A program made the position numbers and the translations under genes. From an uncultured Oxalicibacterium sp. (GTDB lineage: Bacteria > Pseudomonadota > Gammaproteobacteria > Burkholderiales > Burkholderiaceae_D): DNA of 64,000 nucleotides. The DNA is taken from the NCBI RefSeq assembly GCF_913776015.1, contig NZ_CAJYMD010000074.1:1-64000 (forward strand), given 5' to 3'. Positions 9,373 to 18,715 of the stretch are shown in pieces. Under the pieces are notes generated by a model. That model did not search any database, was not told the DNA's origin, and saw only the letters and a program-made list of their open reading frames with translations. Position 1 is the first letter of the stretch. Each line of letters opens with the position of its first letter.

Positions 9373-10164
9373 TCAATTGAGCGGTGCAAATGCCGTGGTG
9401 ATGCGCGACATCGCCGTAATGCCTTCCTGTAGCAGATTGATGACGGGATGCATCAAATAAGGCAGTACGGCGGCGATCATGAGGAAGCCGACGCCAATTG
9501 TGATCGGGAAGCCGATGCCAAAAATATTCAGTTGCGGGGCCGCACGGGTGAGAATACCGAGTGCCGTGTTGGTGATGAGTAGGGCAGCCACGATCGGCAG
9601 CGACAACTGCACGCCCGCACTGAAAATTCGTCCGCCCCAACTAGCGACCTGATAGAAGCCATTGTTTGAAAAGACGCTGCTGGAGATCGGTAGCAGTTCG
9701 AAGCTTTGCGCGAGGGTCGACAGCACAACCAGGTGCAGGTTCGTTGCCAGATAAATCATCATTGTCAGCAAGGCGAGAAACTGGCTGATGGCTGAGGAAC
9801 GAGCGCGGGTTTGCGGATCGAAGAAACTGGCGAAACCAAGGCCCATCGTCATGCCTGTGATTTCGCCGGCCATTTCGACACCGGCGAAGACAATGCGCAT
9901 CGCAAAGCCCATCGCCAGACCGATCACCAGTTGTTGCAGCAGAATAATCAGGCCTTGCCATGACATCGGATCGAGCGCCGGTATCTCAGGCACCGTCGGT
10001 GCAATCACAAGTGCGAGCAAAATTCCCAGTCCCAGCTTGACGCGTGCCGGTACGCTGACATTGCCAAACAAGGGGGCGACGGCGATCAGGCCGAGAATAC
10101 GCGTCAATGGCCATATGAACGAGGCAATCCACGTTTGCAGTTCGGCACTGGTGACGGAAAGCAT
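9373..10164 (-). CDS. fliR: Flagellar biosynthetic protein FliR (export gate)
   Basis: This 263-residue integral membrane protein is the single-copy component of the flagellar type III export gate (FliP5-FliQ4-FliR1). Several hydrophobic helices are visible, including LGLGILLALVIAPTVPEIPA and GLIILLQQLVIGLAMGFAMR. The family motif EMAGEITGMTMGLGFASFFDP (about residues 117-137) is present, as is NIFGIGFPITIGVGFLMI towards the C-terminus. Length matches the family (about 260). It is the last gene of the minus-strand fliL-R unit, 38 bases after fliQ. Confidence 0.97.
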   Translation of the reverse strand: MLSVTSAELQTWIASFIWPLTRILGLIAVAPLFGNVSVPARVKLGLGILLALVIAPTVPEIPALDPMSWQGLIILLQQLVIGLAMGFAMRIVFAGVEMAGEITGMTMGLGFASFFDPQTRARSSAISQFLALLTMMIYLATNLHLVVLSTLAQSFELLPISSSVFSNNGFYQVASWGGRIFSAGVQLSLPIVAALLITNTALGILTRAAPQLNIFGIGFPITIGVGFLMIAAVLPYLMHPVINLLQEGITAMSRITTAFAPLN

Positions 10165-10202
10165 GTGCGCTCAGGCGAGGGGAACGACAGCGAGCAAGGG
10201 CA

Positions 10203-10472
10203 TCAACTGACGAACAGGGGAATATTGGTAAACATCTGGCGCATGTAGTCCAGCATGATTGACAGCATCCACGGGCCGGCAATCACCAACGCAACCAAGA
10301 CACCGACCAGCTTGGGAATGAAGGAGAGCGTTTGCTCGTTGATCTGCGTGGCTGCCTGGAAAATACTGACGATGAGGCCGATGATGAGCGCCAGCAGCAA
10401 CATCGGTGCGGCCACCATCAAGGTGACTTCGATGGCCTGGCGGCCCATGGTCAAAACGCTTTCGGGAGTCAT
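10203..10472 (-). CDS. fliQ: Flagellar biosynthetic protein FliQ (export gate)
   Basis: This 89-residue protein has two transmembrane hairpin helices (about residues 16-38 and 52-75) and the standard N-terminus MTPESVLTMGRQAIEVTLMV. The conserved IFQAATQINEQTLSFIPKLVG covers the loop that lines the export gate. Length equals E. coli FliQ (89). It is 9 bases after fliP and before fliR, the usual P-Q-R order. Confidence 0.97.
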   Translation of the reverse strand: MTPESVLTMGRQAIEVTLMVAAPMLLLALIIGLIVSIFQAATQINEQTLSFIPKLVGVLVALVIAGPWMLSIMLDYMRQMFTNIPLFVS

Positions 10473-10481
10473 GGTCGGCCT

Positions 10482-11246
10482 CTAGTAGAAACTTTGCGCC
10501 AGTGAGCCGATCAGCAACTGCCAGCCATCGACCAGCACGAACAGCATCAACTTGAAGGGGAGGGCGACGATGGCCGGTGACACCATCATCATGCCCATCG
10601 ACATCAATACGCTGGCGACCACCATGTCGATGATCAGGAAGGGAATGAAGATGGCAAAGCTGATCTGGAATGCCGTTTTCAGTTCGCTGGTAATGAAGGC
10701 GGGTACGAGCACGCGCAAGGGTACGTCTTCCGGGCCTTGCAGTTCCGGCGTGCCGGAGAGTTTGACGTAAAGCGCCAGATCCGCTTCGCGCGTCTGCTTG
10801 AGCATGAATTCCTTCAGCGGGCCGGCACCACGCTGCATGGCTTCCTGCATCTGAATCTTGTTTTCGGATAAGGGTTGATAGGCATCGATGTAGATGCGAT
10901 CGATGACCGGGCTCATCACGAACAAGGTCAGGAACAAGGCGAGGCCAATGATGACCTGATTGGGCGGGGCGCTTTGGGTACCCAGCGCCTGCCGCAGCAG
11001 TGACAGCACGATTACGATACGCGTGAAGCTCGTCATCATCAGCAGCACGGCTGGCAGGAAGGTCAGGCTGGTCAGCAGGATCAGCGTCTGCAGGCTCAGC
11101 GAATAAGCTTGACCGCCGCCGCCAGTCGGTGTGCTGGTGAAGGCGGGCAGGCCGGCTTGTTGTGCCATGGCGGCAAGCGGCGTGGCAAGCAATGCCAGCG
11201 CCGGAGTAAAGCGCAACGCGCGCCGGACGAATGCGGAATCAGCCAT
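10482..11246 (-). CDS. fliP: Flagellar biosynthetic protein FliP (export gate)
   Basis: This 254-residue export-gate membrane protein has a cleavable signal peptide (hydrophobic core [13 protein letters not shown]). The ATG at 11246 is chosen because the longer frame begins only with a TTG and reaches deeper into fliO; from 11246 the gene overlaps the fliO stop by 8 bases, suggesting translational coupling. Family motifs are clear: [40 protein letters not shown], the PALITSELK-like [20 protein letters not shown], and [20 protein letters not shown]. Confidence 0.97.
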   Translation of the reverse strand: MADSAFVRRALRFTPALALLATPLAAMAQQAGLPAFTSTPTGGGGQAYSLSLQTLILLTSLTFLPAVLLMMTSFTRIVIVLSLLRQALGTQSAPPNQVIIGLALFLTLFVMSPVIDRIYIDAYQPLSENKIQMQEAMQRGAGPLKEFMLKQTREADLALYVKLSGTPELQGPEDVPLRVLVPAFITSELKTAFQISFAIFIPFLIIDMVVASVLMSMGMMMVSPAIVALPFKLMLFVLVDGWQLLIGSLAQSFY

Positions 11247-11670
11247 TGCGTTTATCGATTGTCTGGGCAAGCCAGGTGGAAAAATTCTTGGAGGGCACCG
11301 GGTCGGTGGTCAGCGTGGTTTCCTGTTTCTGCATGGTCGCCAGCGCATTCACGCGCCCTGGCGCGACGCCGACCACGATCCACTGATCTGCCACTTCCAC
11401 GACGACCACGCGTTCGCGCGTTCCGACATTGACACCACCGACGATGCGAATATCGGTATTGCCCATGACCTTGCCTGCATTGAAGCGACGCAGTACCCAG
11501 GCCAGTGCGGCCAGCAGGGCGAGCACCACAATCAACCCGAGCAACACTTGCAGCAGATTGCCGGCGGAGGTGGCTGCCGGCATCACGGCAACCGGCTTGG
11601 CGGGCGCCGCGGCCCATGCCTGGTTGCCCCATGTTGCCAGTGCGGCGAAGGAAAGCGTGCGACGATCCAT
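11239..11670 (-). CDS. fliO: Flagellar biosynthetic protein FliO
   Basis: This 143-residue protein has an N-terminal hydrophobic signal-like segment, one strong transmembrane helix (about residues 41-61, [20 protein letters not shown]) and a cytoplasmic tail with [20 protein letters not shown] and a Glu/Val-rich strand. FliO assists assembly of the FliP ring and is often poorly conserved, so identification rests on size, topology, and position between fliN and fliP. It abuts fliN (start overlaps the fliN stop by one base) and overlaps fliP. Confidence 0.93.
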   Translation of the reverse strand: MDRRTLSFAALATWGNQAWAAAPAKPVAVMPAATSAGNLLQVLLGLIVVLALLAALAWVLRRFNAGKVMGNTDIRIVGGVNVGTRERVVVVEVADQWIVVGVAPGRVNALATMQKQETTLTTDPVPSKNFSTWLAQTIDKRNG

Positions 11671-12083
11671 TAGCGATTCAGCTTGCGGATGCGTTCGGAT
11701 GGCGAAATGATGTCGGTCAAACGAATGCCGAACTTGTCATTGACGACCACGACTTCCCCTTGCGCGATCAGGCAGCCATTGACCAGCACATCCATCGGTT
11801 CGCCGGCCAGGCCATCGAGCTCGACGACCGAACCTTGCGCTAGCTGCAGCAGGTTCTTGATCGCGATTTTTGTACGGCCTAACTCCACCGTCAATTGCAC
11901 CGGGATGTCGAGGATGAAATCGATATCGTTATGCGTACCGGTCTTGATATCGCCGCCCGAGAAGTCCTTGAATACCGTGGCGGTCGCAGCTTGCGCGTTC
12001 AGGGAGGCGCTTTCGGCCTGCTCCTGCTCGGCCATGGCCGCACCCCAATCGTCGTCTGTAGAGGTCTGGTTTTCGTCAGCCAT
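11670..12083 (-). CDS. fliN: Flagellar motor switch protein FliN
   Basis: This 137-residue C-ring protein is involved in torque generation, switching and docking of export substrates. The C-terminal SpoA/SURF1-like domain (about residues 58-135) has NDIDFILDIPVQLTVELGRT, IKNLLQLAQGSVVELDGLAG and the ending GIRLTDIISPSERIRKL typical of FliN. The N-terminal 50 residues are acidic and Gln/Ala-rich, as in other proteobacterial FliN. It overlaps the end of fliM by 8 bases. Confidence 0.97.
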   Translation of the reverse strand: MADENQTSTDDDWGAAMAEQEQAESASLNAQAATATVFKDFSGGDIKTGTHNDIDFILDIPVQLTVELGRTKIAIKNLLQLAQGSVVELDGLAGEPMDVLVNGCLIAQGEVVVVNDKFGIRLTDIISPSERIRKLNR

Positions 12084-13074
12084 TTTCTTCTCCTTGCGTT
12101 GAATCGTTGGCGCTGTAGATCAGTTTTTCCACGCGCAATGCATATTGTCCGTTGAGCTTGCCATATGAGCATTCCATCACTGGCACGCCATCGACTTCCG
12201 CCGTCACGCGTTCCGGTACGGAAATCGGGATCACGTCGCCGGACTTCATGTTGAGGATGTCGCCGAGCGTGACGTGGGCCGTGCCCATGTTGGCGAGAAT
12301 CTCGACTTCGGCAGTCTGGATCTGCTGCGTCATGAGACGGATCCAACGCTTGTCCATTTCCAGCGTTTCGCCCTGCATGCTGCTGGTCAGCAGATCGCGG
12401 ATCGGTTCGATCATCGAATAGGGCACACAGAAGTGCATGTCGCCGCTGACTGGCCCCAGCTCGATAGTAAAGGTGGTCGATACCACCACCTCGTTGGGCG
12501 TGGCGATGTTGGCGAACTGCGTATTCATTTCAGAGCGGATGTATTCGAACTCGATCGGATACACGGGCTCCCACGACTTGGCGTAATTCTCGAAGATGAT
12601 GGCGAGAATCCGCTGGATGATGCGCTGCTCTGTCTGCGTGAAGTCGCGGCCCTCGACACGCGTATGAAAGCGTCCATCGCCGCCGAACAGGTTGTCCACC
12701 AGAAGGAACACGAGGTTTGGATCCAGCACGATCAGGCCGGTACCGCGCAGCGGTTTCATGTGTACCAGATTCAGGTTGGTTGGCACCACCAGGTTACGAA
12801 TGAATTCGCTGTATTTCGATACGCGCACCGGACCAATCGACACTTCCGAACTACGATGCAGAAAATTGAACAGGCCGATACGCAGCAAACGCGAAAAGCG
12901 TTCGTTGATGATCTCCAGGGTCGGCATGCGACCGCGAACGATACGTTCCTGCGTCGCCAGGTTGTAAGGACGAACGCCGGACGTGTCTTCCTGCTTGCTG
13001 CCATCGTCCTGGTCGCCCGTGACGCCTTTCAGCAGTGCATCGACTTCTTCCTGAGAGAGAAAATTTTCGGCCAT
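12076..13074 (-). CDS. fliM: Flagellar motor switch protein FliM
   Basis: This 332-residue protein is the central component of the C ring. The N-terminal peptide FLSQEEVDALLKGVTG is the CheY-phosphate binding segment, the middle domain (about residues 45-240) has the CheC-like fold with the conserved RNLVVPTNLNLVHMKPLRGT loop, and the C-terminal SpoA domain (about 255-325) resembles FliN. Length is as in E. coli (334). It overlaps fliN by 8 bases and is 13 bases after fliL. Confidence 0.97.
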   Translation of the reverse strand: MAENFLSQEEVDALLKGVTGDQDDGSKQEDTSGVRPYNLATQERIVRGRMPTLEIINERFSRLLRIGLFNFLHRSSEVSIGPVRVSKYSEFIRNLVVPTNLNLVHMKPLRGTGLIVLDPNLVFLLVDNLFGGDGRFHTRVEGRDFTQTEQRIIQRILAIIFENYAKSWEPVYPIEFEYIRSEMNTQFANIATPNEVVVSTTFTIELGPVSGDMHFCVPYSMIEPIRDLLTSSMQGETLEMDKRWIRLMTQQIQTAEVEILANMGTAHVTLGDILNMKSGDVIPISVPERVTAEVDGVPVMECSYGKLNGQYALRVEKLIYSANDSTQGEENG

Positions 13075-13087
13075 GGCTCTATTGGCG

Positions 13088-13594
13088 TTATTGAACGACG
13101 AACGCTGTAAACAGTACGCTCGTCACATTGATACTTGGACCGCCTGGCGAGAAAGGCTGGTTCAGGACGTCCATGATCTCTTGCGCCAGCTTGCTTTTGC
13201 CTTCGGCCGGAAGGATGTCCTGAGCACGTTTGCTGGAAAGCAGCAGCAACAGGCGGCTGCGCACATGTGGCATGTACAGCTTGATCAGATCGACCTGTTC
13301 TTGGCTGGCTACTTGCAAGGTCATGCCGGTTTGCAGGAAACGTTCACCTTCTTCCGATTGCAGGTTGACGGTAAATGTATCGAGCGCGAGAAACACGGGT
13401 GGTTTTGGCGCTTCGACTTTCGGTGCTTCATGTTCTGCTGAGGCAGGCTTGTGGATCAGGAAGTACCATGCAGCGCCGCCACCGGCACCCAATACGACCA
13501 CCAGGATCAAAACGATCAGAAGCAGCTTGGATTTCTTCGGCTTGGCCTCTCCTTCTGCTTCTTTTTTCGGCGCATTTTTGCCCGCTGTTGCCAT
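13088..13594 (-). CDS. fliL: Flagellar basal body-associated protein FliL
   Basis: This 168-residue single-pass inner membrane protein is associated with the stator and basal body. After a Lys/Glu-rich cytoplasmic N-terminus of about 25 residues comes one transmembrane helix (LLLIVLILVVVLGAGGGAAWYFL), a Pro/Glu/Ala linker, and the periplasmic stomatin-like domain ending GPSINVTSVLFTAFVVQ. It is the first gene of the minus-strand fliLMNOPQR unit and has a 331-base gene-free region upstream with a candidate FlhDC half-site. Confidence 0.96.
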   Translation of the reverse strand: MATAGKNAPKKEAEGEAKPKKSKLLLIVLILVVVLGAGGGAAWYFLIHKPASAEHEAPKVEAPKPPVFLALDTFTVNLQSEEGERFLQTGMTLQVASQEQVDLIKLYMPHVRSRLLLLLSSKRAQDILPAEGKSKLAQEIMDVLNQPFSPGGPSINVTSVLFTAFVVQ

Positions 13595-13793
13595 CTGTTT
13601 TCCTCAGTTACTCGCGTGCGGTACAGAAGACCGCTACCACGACGATGCCATTATCAAAAAAAAGCGGCACGCAGGATGCAGCGAAAAGAGAGGCGAACAC
13701 GCGCCAGTTCGACGTATTCGTGACACTGCGCTTCCCGGGCCGATCAGAGAAGAGGCCGTCTCGCCGGAGTGACGATGTTGCATCTTTTCAGGC

Positions 13794-13808
13794 TGCTATT
13801 TAACCATT
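13794..13808 (-). promoter_or_regulatory. Candidate FlhDC half-site upstream of fliL
   Basis: Read on the minus strand the 15 bases are AATGGTTAAATAGCA. This fits the published FlhDC box pattern AA(C/T)G(C/G)N(2-3)AAATA(A/G)CG at every fixed position except the last base. The matching inverted half-site expected 10-12 bases away is not evident, so this may be a lone half-site. It is about 200 bases upstream of fliL and correctly oriented. Confidence 0.45.
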
Positions 13809-13887
13809 ATTACTGGCGTGCGGCATCCATCTCATGGGAAAACAACATGATTTTTTGCACACAGGTGCCGGCGGGCTGGAGGAAGCT

Positions 13888-13914
13888 ATATGGGCAGCAT
13901 AGCTCCGCCCATAT
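13888..13914 (-). terminator. Hairpin after fliK, possible terminator
   Basis: ATATGGGC (13888-13895) pairs perfectly with GCCCATAT (13907-13914) around an 11-base loop, starting 12 bases past the fliK stop. There is no T-run on the minus strand afterwards, so it is not a classical intrinsic terminator; it may block 3' exonucleases or act with Rho. Confidence 0.4.
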
Positions 13915-13925
13915 GCAGAGAAAGA

Positions 13926-15122
13926 TCAGGCGAAGGTGTCGACCAGACCGTTACCGCCCGCAGTGACGGAAATCTGGCTGACCACCGGGCTGGTATCGAC
14001 GATATTGCCGTCACCAGTATGGCGATGGCCTTGGCGGGAATCGCTGAAGGCATTGCCCTGCTGGTTGGGATTGCCTGCGCTGACGCTGGATTCGCCAAGT
14101 TGAATACCGGCATCGTTCAGCATTTCACGTAGCCGTGGCATGGCCGCTTCGAGAGCGTGACGTACTTCGGGCTGGGGCGCGGTGAAATTGGCCGTTGCCT
14201 GATTGTTGTGTACGTTCACCGTTACCTGCATCGGGCCCATATCTGGCGGATTCAGGGTCAGGGTGACGGTTTGCTGCAAGCCTTGCACCATCCAGACCAC
14301 CTTCTGGCCCAGTGCCTGATTCCAATCCTGGCTGCCCAGGTGTGGTGTCAGGCGATTGGCTGCCTGCTGATTCTGTACATCGTTAAGCTGTTGCAAGGCA
14401 CTGGTGGCGCTATTGGCAACCAATGGCGAGACGTTCGAAGCGTTGGGCGCGTCCACCGTCTTGATGGTTTGCGTAAAGGCTTTTTCGACATCGGCCTGCG
14501 TGATGGATGTGCCTTTGCTCGCATTGGCAGAGGCAGTATTGGCAGCCTTGTCGAGCGCGGCGACAAAATCGGCGGGTTTGCCGACAGCTTCCTTCTTGCC
14601 ATCAACGGCAGCATCGAGTTGCGTGTTGCCCGGTTTCAGATCGGCCAGCGCATCATCCTTGCCGATACGCTTGCCAACCGCACCAAGCGCGGCTTCTTCC
14701 CCGGTTTGGCCGACAACGGCGGCCGGTGTCGGATTGGCTTGCGTCATGGCAGCGACAAAGGCTGCCAGTTCGGCAGCAGCAGCCGGATCGGTTTCGCTTT
14801 CATCGACCTTGGTTTCAGCCTTGGCGGTTTCACTGGTGCCGGTTTCGTCCTGCGCGACCTTGGTGTTATCGCTTGTGTTTGTTCCGCTATTGCCATTGGA
14901 TGGCGAGGCGTGCGCACCATTGTCCCTGGATTTTTCGCCTGCAACCGGCGTGTCGTTTTTCGCGCTGGCAGAGGGAGCAGGTGCAGGCGACGAGCGATCA
15001 CCCATTTCGCGCGACAGCATCTGGCTGAAGGCACCAGGATCGGTGGCCGTGCCGCTGTCTTGCTTGGTGCCAGCCGGCGTTGGCAGCGTATTGACGATGT
15101 TGCTGATGGCTTGCGTATTCAT
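13926..15122 (-). CDS. fliK: Flagellar hook-length control protein FliK
   Basis: This 398-residue molecular ruler is secreted during hook growth and triggers the FlhB specificity switch. The first about 270 residues are low-complexity Ala/Asp/Thr/Lys-rich, as in other FliK rulers. The C-terminal hook-length domain (about residues 275-365) has QALGQKVVWMVQGLQQTVTL, LNPPDMGPMQVTVNV and VRHALEAAMPRLREMLNDAG, which are diagnostic. It follows fliJ by 12 bases. A second FliK-like gene lies at 22267-23457, so this genome has two. Confidence 0.95.
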   Translation of the reverse strand: MNTQAISNIVNTLPTPAGTKQDSGTATDPGAFSQMLSREMGDRSSPAPAPSASAKNDTPVAGEKSRDNGAHASPSNGNSGTNTSDNTKVAQDETGTSETAKAETKVDESETDPAAAAELAAFVAAMTQANPTPAAVVGQTGEEAALGAVGKRIGKDDALADLKPGNTQLDAAVDGKKEAVGKPADFVAALDKAANTASANASKGTSITQADVEKAFTQTIKTVDAPNASNVSPLVANSATSALQQLNDVQNQQAANRLTPHLGSQDWNQALGQKVVWMVQGLQQTVTLTLNPPDMGPMQVTVNVHNNQATANFTAPQPEVRHALEAAMPRLREMLNDAGIQLGESSVSAGNPNQQGNAFSDSRQGHRHTGDGNIVDTSPVVSQISVTAGGNGLVDTFA

Positions 15123-15134
15123 GCGGCAATTCCT

Positions 15135-15575
15135 TTACTGTTTCGGCTGTACGCGTCTGGCGGCGTACTCGTCCATCTGCTTTTGTTCGCGTTTGTTGTC
15201 CTTGGCCTGCTGTACCTTTTCCGCACGTTCTGCCAGCGTGCCGTATGACATGCGCTTGCGTTCGCTGGCTTGCCAGTTCTCGCGCTCGCGTTCGACACGC
15301 AGTTTTGCATCTCGTACCACAAGCTGCTGACCATCGATGGCCTGGTCGAGTTTGCCGATGAACTGCTGATAGTTGGCATAGGCCATGGCCGTCAGGCCGG
15401 TACTTAAATTCTGTTGAAAGCGCACCATGTAATCGTCGCGGTACTGGTTCAGCAGATTCAGTTTCTGTTGTGCGTCTTCCGCCCCTTTCATGGCCACGCC
15501 CAGTCGCTTGGCCGCGTCATCGGTTTCACGCGTCGCCAGATCGATCAGGGTTTCAAGGGCGGATGAGGTTGCCAT
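15135..15575 (-). CDS. fliJ: Flagellar export chaperone FliJ
   Basis: This 146-residue predicted all-helical coiled-coil protein works with the FliH-FliI ATPase and FlhA in substrate export, and resembles the gamma subunit of F-type ATPase. The sequence is rich in Glu, Gln, Arg and Ala with heptad-like spacing and includes RDDYMVRFQQNLSTGLTAMA and YANYQQFIGKLDQAIDGQQL, matching FliJ family proteins (about 147 residues). It lies between fliI (35 bases upstream) and fliK (12 bases downstream). Confidence 0.95.
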   Translation of the reverse strand: MATSSALETLIDLATRETDDAAKRLGVAMKGAEDAQQKLNLLNQYRDDYMVRFQQNLSTGLTAMAYANYQQFIGKLDQAIDGQQLVVRDAKLRVERERENWQASERKRMSYGTLAERAEKVQQAKDNKREQKQMDEYAARRVQPKQ

Positions 15576-15610
15576 ATTTTCCGATTATGCAGGACTGTCG
15601 GCGGCAATGA

Positions 15611-17044
15611 TCAGGAGAACAGGGCCGACAATTGGCCCAAGCTTTCGTTTATGCCAGAACGCTCGGTAATGTCCTGTTGCAGAAATGCTTCAATTTGCGG
15701 GTGCAGATGAATCGCTTCGTCCAGCACAGGATCGGTGCCGGCGCTGTAGGCGCCCACGCTGATCAGATCGCGGTTGCGCTGATAACGCGAGGTCAACTGC
15801 TTGAGCTTGCGTGCTTCTTTCTGGTGGTCGCTGCTGGTGATGTTATGCATCGCTCGGCTGATCGACTGTTCGATATCGATGGCCGGATAATGGCCGGCTT
15901 CGGCCAGCGAACGGTTGAGCACGATATGACCGTCCAGAATGGCGCGGGCCGAATCGGCAATCGGATCCTGTTGATCATCGCCTTCGGTCAGCACGGTATA
16001 AAAAGCCGTGATCGAGCCACCGCCTTCCTTGCCATTGCCGGCCCGTTCGACCAGCGCCGGCAGCTTGGCAAACACCGATGGCGGATAGCCCTTGGTTGCG
16101 GGCGGTTCGCCGATGGCCAGCGCGATTTCACGTTGTGCCATGGCATAGCGCGTCAGCGAATCCATGATCAGCAGGACATCCTTGCCTTCGTCGCGGAAAT
16201 GCTCGGCAATCGCCGTAGCGTAGGCGGCACCTTGCAGACGCATCAGTGGTGGCGTATCGGCCGGGGCGGCGACCACGACCGAGCGCGCCAAACCTTCCGC
16301 ACCGAGAATCTGCTCAATGAATTCCTTGACCTCGCGACCCCGCTCACCGATCAGACCGACGACGATCACATCGGCCGTCGTGTAGCGCGCCATCATGCCC
16401 AGCAACACGCTCTTACCGACGCCGGAACCGGCGAACAGGCCCATGCGCTGGCCGCGACCGACCGTCAGCATGCTATTGATCGCACGTACGCCGACGTCCA
16501 ACACATCGGTGATCGGCGCGCGACCCAGCGGATTGGCGGCACGCACGTTCAGCGGCGCAGAGTGGATGGCTTGCAAGGGGCCGAGACTATCGAGCGGCCG
16601 CCCAGCACCATCGAGCACGCGACCGAGCAATTCGGCGCCGACCGGCAAATGACGCCCGCGGTCGCTGGGGCGACGACGCGGATGATTGACCGCTCCCGGC
16701 TTGGGGAGCGACTGCACGACTTCGACAGGAAACACGCGGGCACCGGGAACGATGCCTTCGACATCGCTTTGCGGCATGAGAAACAGCTTGTTGTCATCGA
16801 AGCCAACGACTTCGGCTTCGATACGCGAACCGTTAGGCAGAGGAATCGTGCAGGCGCTGCCGACGGCCAGCTTGAGACCAACCGCTTCCATGACGAGGCC
16901 GGCGACACGCGTGACGCGGCCCGACACTTGCATCGGCTCGGCAATATCCAGCAGCGCGCTGCAATCACGCAGATAGGCTTGCCAGCGCCCGCTGTGTGCG
17001 GTGCCTGCGGGTTTGCCGTCGAGTGTCGAGGTCGGAGGCGTCAT
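15611..17044 (-). CDS. fliI: Flagellum-specific ATP synthase FliI
   Basis: This 477-residue cytoplasmic hexameric ATPase energises substrate unfolding and export. The Walker A motif is GSGVGKS at residues 206-212 (Lys211), Walker B is the [20 protein letters not shown] region, and [20 protein letters not shown] is highly characteristic of type III secretion ATPases. The N-terminal beta-barrel and the C-terminal [19 protein letters not shown] region are present. The ATG overlaps the fliH stop by 4 bases (ATGA), indicating coupling. Confidence 0.97.
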   Translation of the reverse strand: MTPPTSTLDGKPAGTAHSGRWQAYLRDCSALLDIAEPMQVSGRVTRVAGLVMEAVGLKLAVGSACTIPLPNGSRIEAEVVGFDDNKLFLMPQSDVEGIVPGARVFPVEVVQSLPKPGAVNHPRRRPSDRGRHLPVGAELLGRVLDGAGRPLDSLGPLQAIHSAPLNVRAANPLGRAPITDVLDVGVRAINSMLTVGRGQRMGLFAGSGVGKSVLLGMMARYTTADVIVVGLIGERGREVKEFIEQILGAEGLARSVVVAAPADTPPLMRLQGAAYATAIAEHFRDEGKDVLLIMDSLTRYAMAQREIALAIGEPPATKGYPPSVFAKLPALVERAGNGKEGGGSITAFYTVLTEGDDQQDPIADSARAILDGHIVLNRSLAEAGHYPAIDIEQSISRAMHNITSSDHQKEARKLKQLTSRYQRNRDLISVGAYSAGTDPVLDEAIHLHPQIEAFLQQDITERSGINESLGQLSALFS

Positions 17045-17736
17045 GGTCGATCCAGCCAGTCCGATTCCTTGCCTAGCGCGGCTGCAATGCGTTGCCAGCG
17101 CGTGGAGGTTGATGCATCGACCTGATTGGTCGCCGTTTCGATCCGGCAGCCACCGCGTTCCTGATGGATGTCTTCAACAATGCGCCAGCCGGCGACGGTC
17201 AATTCATCGTTCATGTGCGCGCTGACGAGCGCAGCATCTTCCGGATGCAGATGCAGCAGGGCAGGTTGCTGCAAGGTCGGCAGATAATGGATCGATTCGC
17301 GGACGATCGGTACGACAAGCTCGGGTTTGACCTGGAGCGCAGTTTTCAGCATCGCCTTGGCCACGTCGAGTGACAGGGACAGCATATCGGCTGCGATCAG
17401 CTCATTGGCCTGGGCCACCTCGGTACCGAAGGTTTCAGCAATCGCCAGCAATTGTTGACGTTCTTCTTCTGCCGCCGCACGGCCTTCGGCCAGGCCCGCT
17501 GCATAACCTTCTTGCCGACCGGCGTCACGGCCTTCCTGCAAACCGGCAGCGAGGCCTTCGGCATGCGCCTGGGCGCGAGCCATATCGATCTGCTTTTGCA
17601 GTGCCAATTGCTGCAAATCCGGTTGCTCGGCGGCGGTGCTTTGCCGTGCAGATGGTCGATCGTCGCCGAACGACTCCATCTCCCAGCGTTGATAGGCCGA
17701 CTGCTTTTCCTTCGGGATCAGATTAGACATAAGCAT
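17041..17736 (-). CDS. fliH: Flagellar export ATPase regulator FliH
   Basis: FliH binds and restrains FliI and docks it to the C-ring. About residues 45-75 show AxxxG/GxxxG repeats ([20 protein letters not shown]) typical of FliH, followed by a coiled coil and a C-terminal domain with [15 protein letters not shown] and the closing [20 protein letters not shown]. The start is uncertain. ATG 17736 is favoured because GGAGG lies 11 bases upstream; 17745 is only 2 bases from that GGAGG, and 17730 ([10 protein letters not shown]) is the family-like alternative. All overlap the fliG 3' end. Confidence 0.93.
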   Translation of the reverse strand: MLMSNLIPKEKQSAYQRWEMESFGDDRPSARQSTAAEQPDLQQLALQKQIDMARAQAHAEGLAAGLQEGRDAGRQEGYAAGLAEGRAAAEEERQQLLAIAETFGTEVAQANELIAADMLSLSLDVAKAMLKTALQVKPELVVPIVRESIHYLPTLQQPALLHLHPEDAALVSAHMNDELTVAGWRIVEDIHQERGGCRIETATNQVDASTSTRWQRIAAALGKESDWLDRP

Positions 17737-18715
17737 CTTGTGCATTGCCTCCCAGCGTCAACTGGCCCTCGTCGGCCAGACGGCGAATGATCTGCAAAAT
17801 TTCCTTCTGGTTTGCCTCGACTTCGGACAGGCGCACCGGTCCTTTCGATTCCAGATCTTCGCGCATCATTTCGCTGGCACGCTGCGACATGTTCTTGAAG
17901 AATTTCTCGCGCAGTTCCGGCGAGGCACCCTTGAGCGCGATGATCAGCGTTTCCGACTGTACTTCGCGCAGCAGCAGCTGGATACCGCGATCTTCGATAT
18001 CCATGACGTTGTCGAACACGAACATCTCATCCATGATCTTCTGCGCCATGTCGGGATCGTAGCCCTTGAGATTGTTCATCGTGGACAGCTCGTTTTCGCC
18101 GCTGAAGAAGTTCAGGATTTCTGCAGCAGCGCGAATGCCGCCCATCGGTTTCTTTTTCAGATTCTCATTGCCGGTCAGCAGCTTGGTCAGTACTTCGTTG
18201 AGTTCGCGCAGTGCCGTTGGCTGCACGCCATCTAGCGTCGCAATACGCAGCACGACATCGTTGCGCAGACGCTCGGTGAAGTTGTCGAGCACTTCGCTGG
18301 CATGATCGCGTTCGAGGTGAACCAGGATCGTGGCAATGATCTGCGGATGTTCATTGCGAACCAGATCGGCCACCGACTGTGCATCCATCCACTTGAGACT
18401 TTCGATACCGCTGGCATCGCGCGCGCCGAGGATGCGGTTGAGCAGCGAGGCTGCTTTGTCGTCGCCCAACGCCTTGGTCAGCACATCGCGGATGTAATCA
18501 TCGGAATCCAGGCCGAGCGACGTGTTTTTCTCGGTTTCAGCACGGAAGTCGCTGAGCACATTGACCAGTTCTTCGCTCTGGATCGCTTTCATGGTGGACA
18601 TGGCCGCGCCGAGTTTTTGCACTTCACGCGGACCCAGATAACGCATGACTTCGGCGGCCTCATCGGCACCGAGCGCGAGCATCAGGATTGCGCCTTTGTT
18701 GACACCGTCATTCAT
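17723..18715 (-). CDS. fliG: Flagellar motor switch protein FliG
   Basis: This 330-residue C-ring protein contacts the stator and the MS ring. The middle-domain EHPQ motif is present in RNEHPQIIATILVHL (about residues 122-136). The C-terminal domain contains the torque helix region DIEDRGIQLLLREVQSETLI with the conserved charged residues, followed by ALKGASPELREKFFKNMSQR. Length equals E. coli FliG (331). The ATG overlaps the fliF stop by 8 bases. Confidence 0.97.
   Translation of the reverse strand: MNDGVNKGAILMLALGADEAAEVMRYLGPREVQKLGAAMSTMKAIQSEELVNVLSDFRAETEKNTSLGLDSDDYIRDVLTKALGDDKAASLLNRILGARDASGIESLKWMDAQSVADLVRNEHPQIIATILVHLERDHASEVLDNFTERLRNDVVLRIATLDGVQPTALRELNEVLTKLLTGNENLKKKPMGGIRAAAEILNFFSGENELSTMNNLKGYDPDMAQKIMDEMFVFDNVMDIEDRGIQLLLREVQSETLIIALKGASPELREKFFKNMSQRASEMMREDLESKGPVRLSEVEANQKEILQIIRRLADEGQLTLGGNAQDAYV

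Larger units (their letters stand above)
13595..13925. other. Gene-free region between fliK and fliL (fliL upstream region)
   Basis: No convincing coding frame is visible. It must contain the end of the fliK transcript and probably the fliL promoter. I see an 8-bp hairpin (13888-13914) just past fliK and a FlhDC-like half-site (13794-13808). I find no clear sigma-28, sigma-54 or sigma-70 promoter pair. Confidence 0.6.

Noticed and set aside
15632-17125. 497-codon plus-strand open frame opposite fliI
   Set aside because: Antisense to a FliI with intact Walker motifs; no supporting features.
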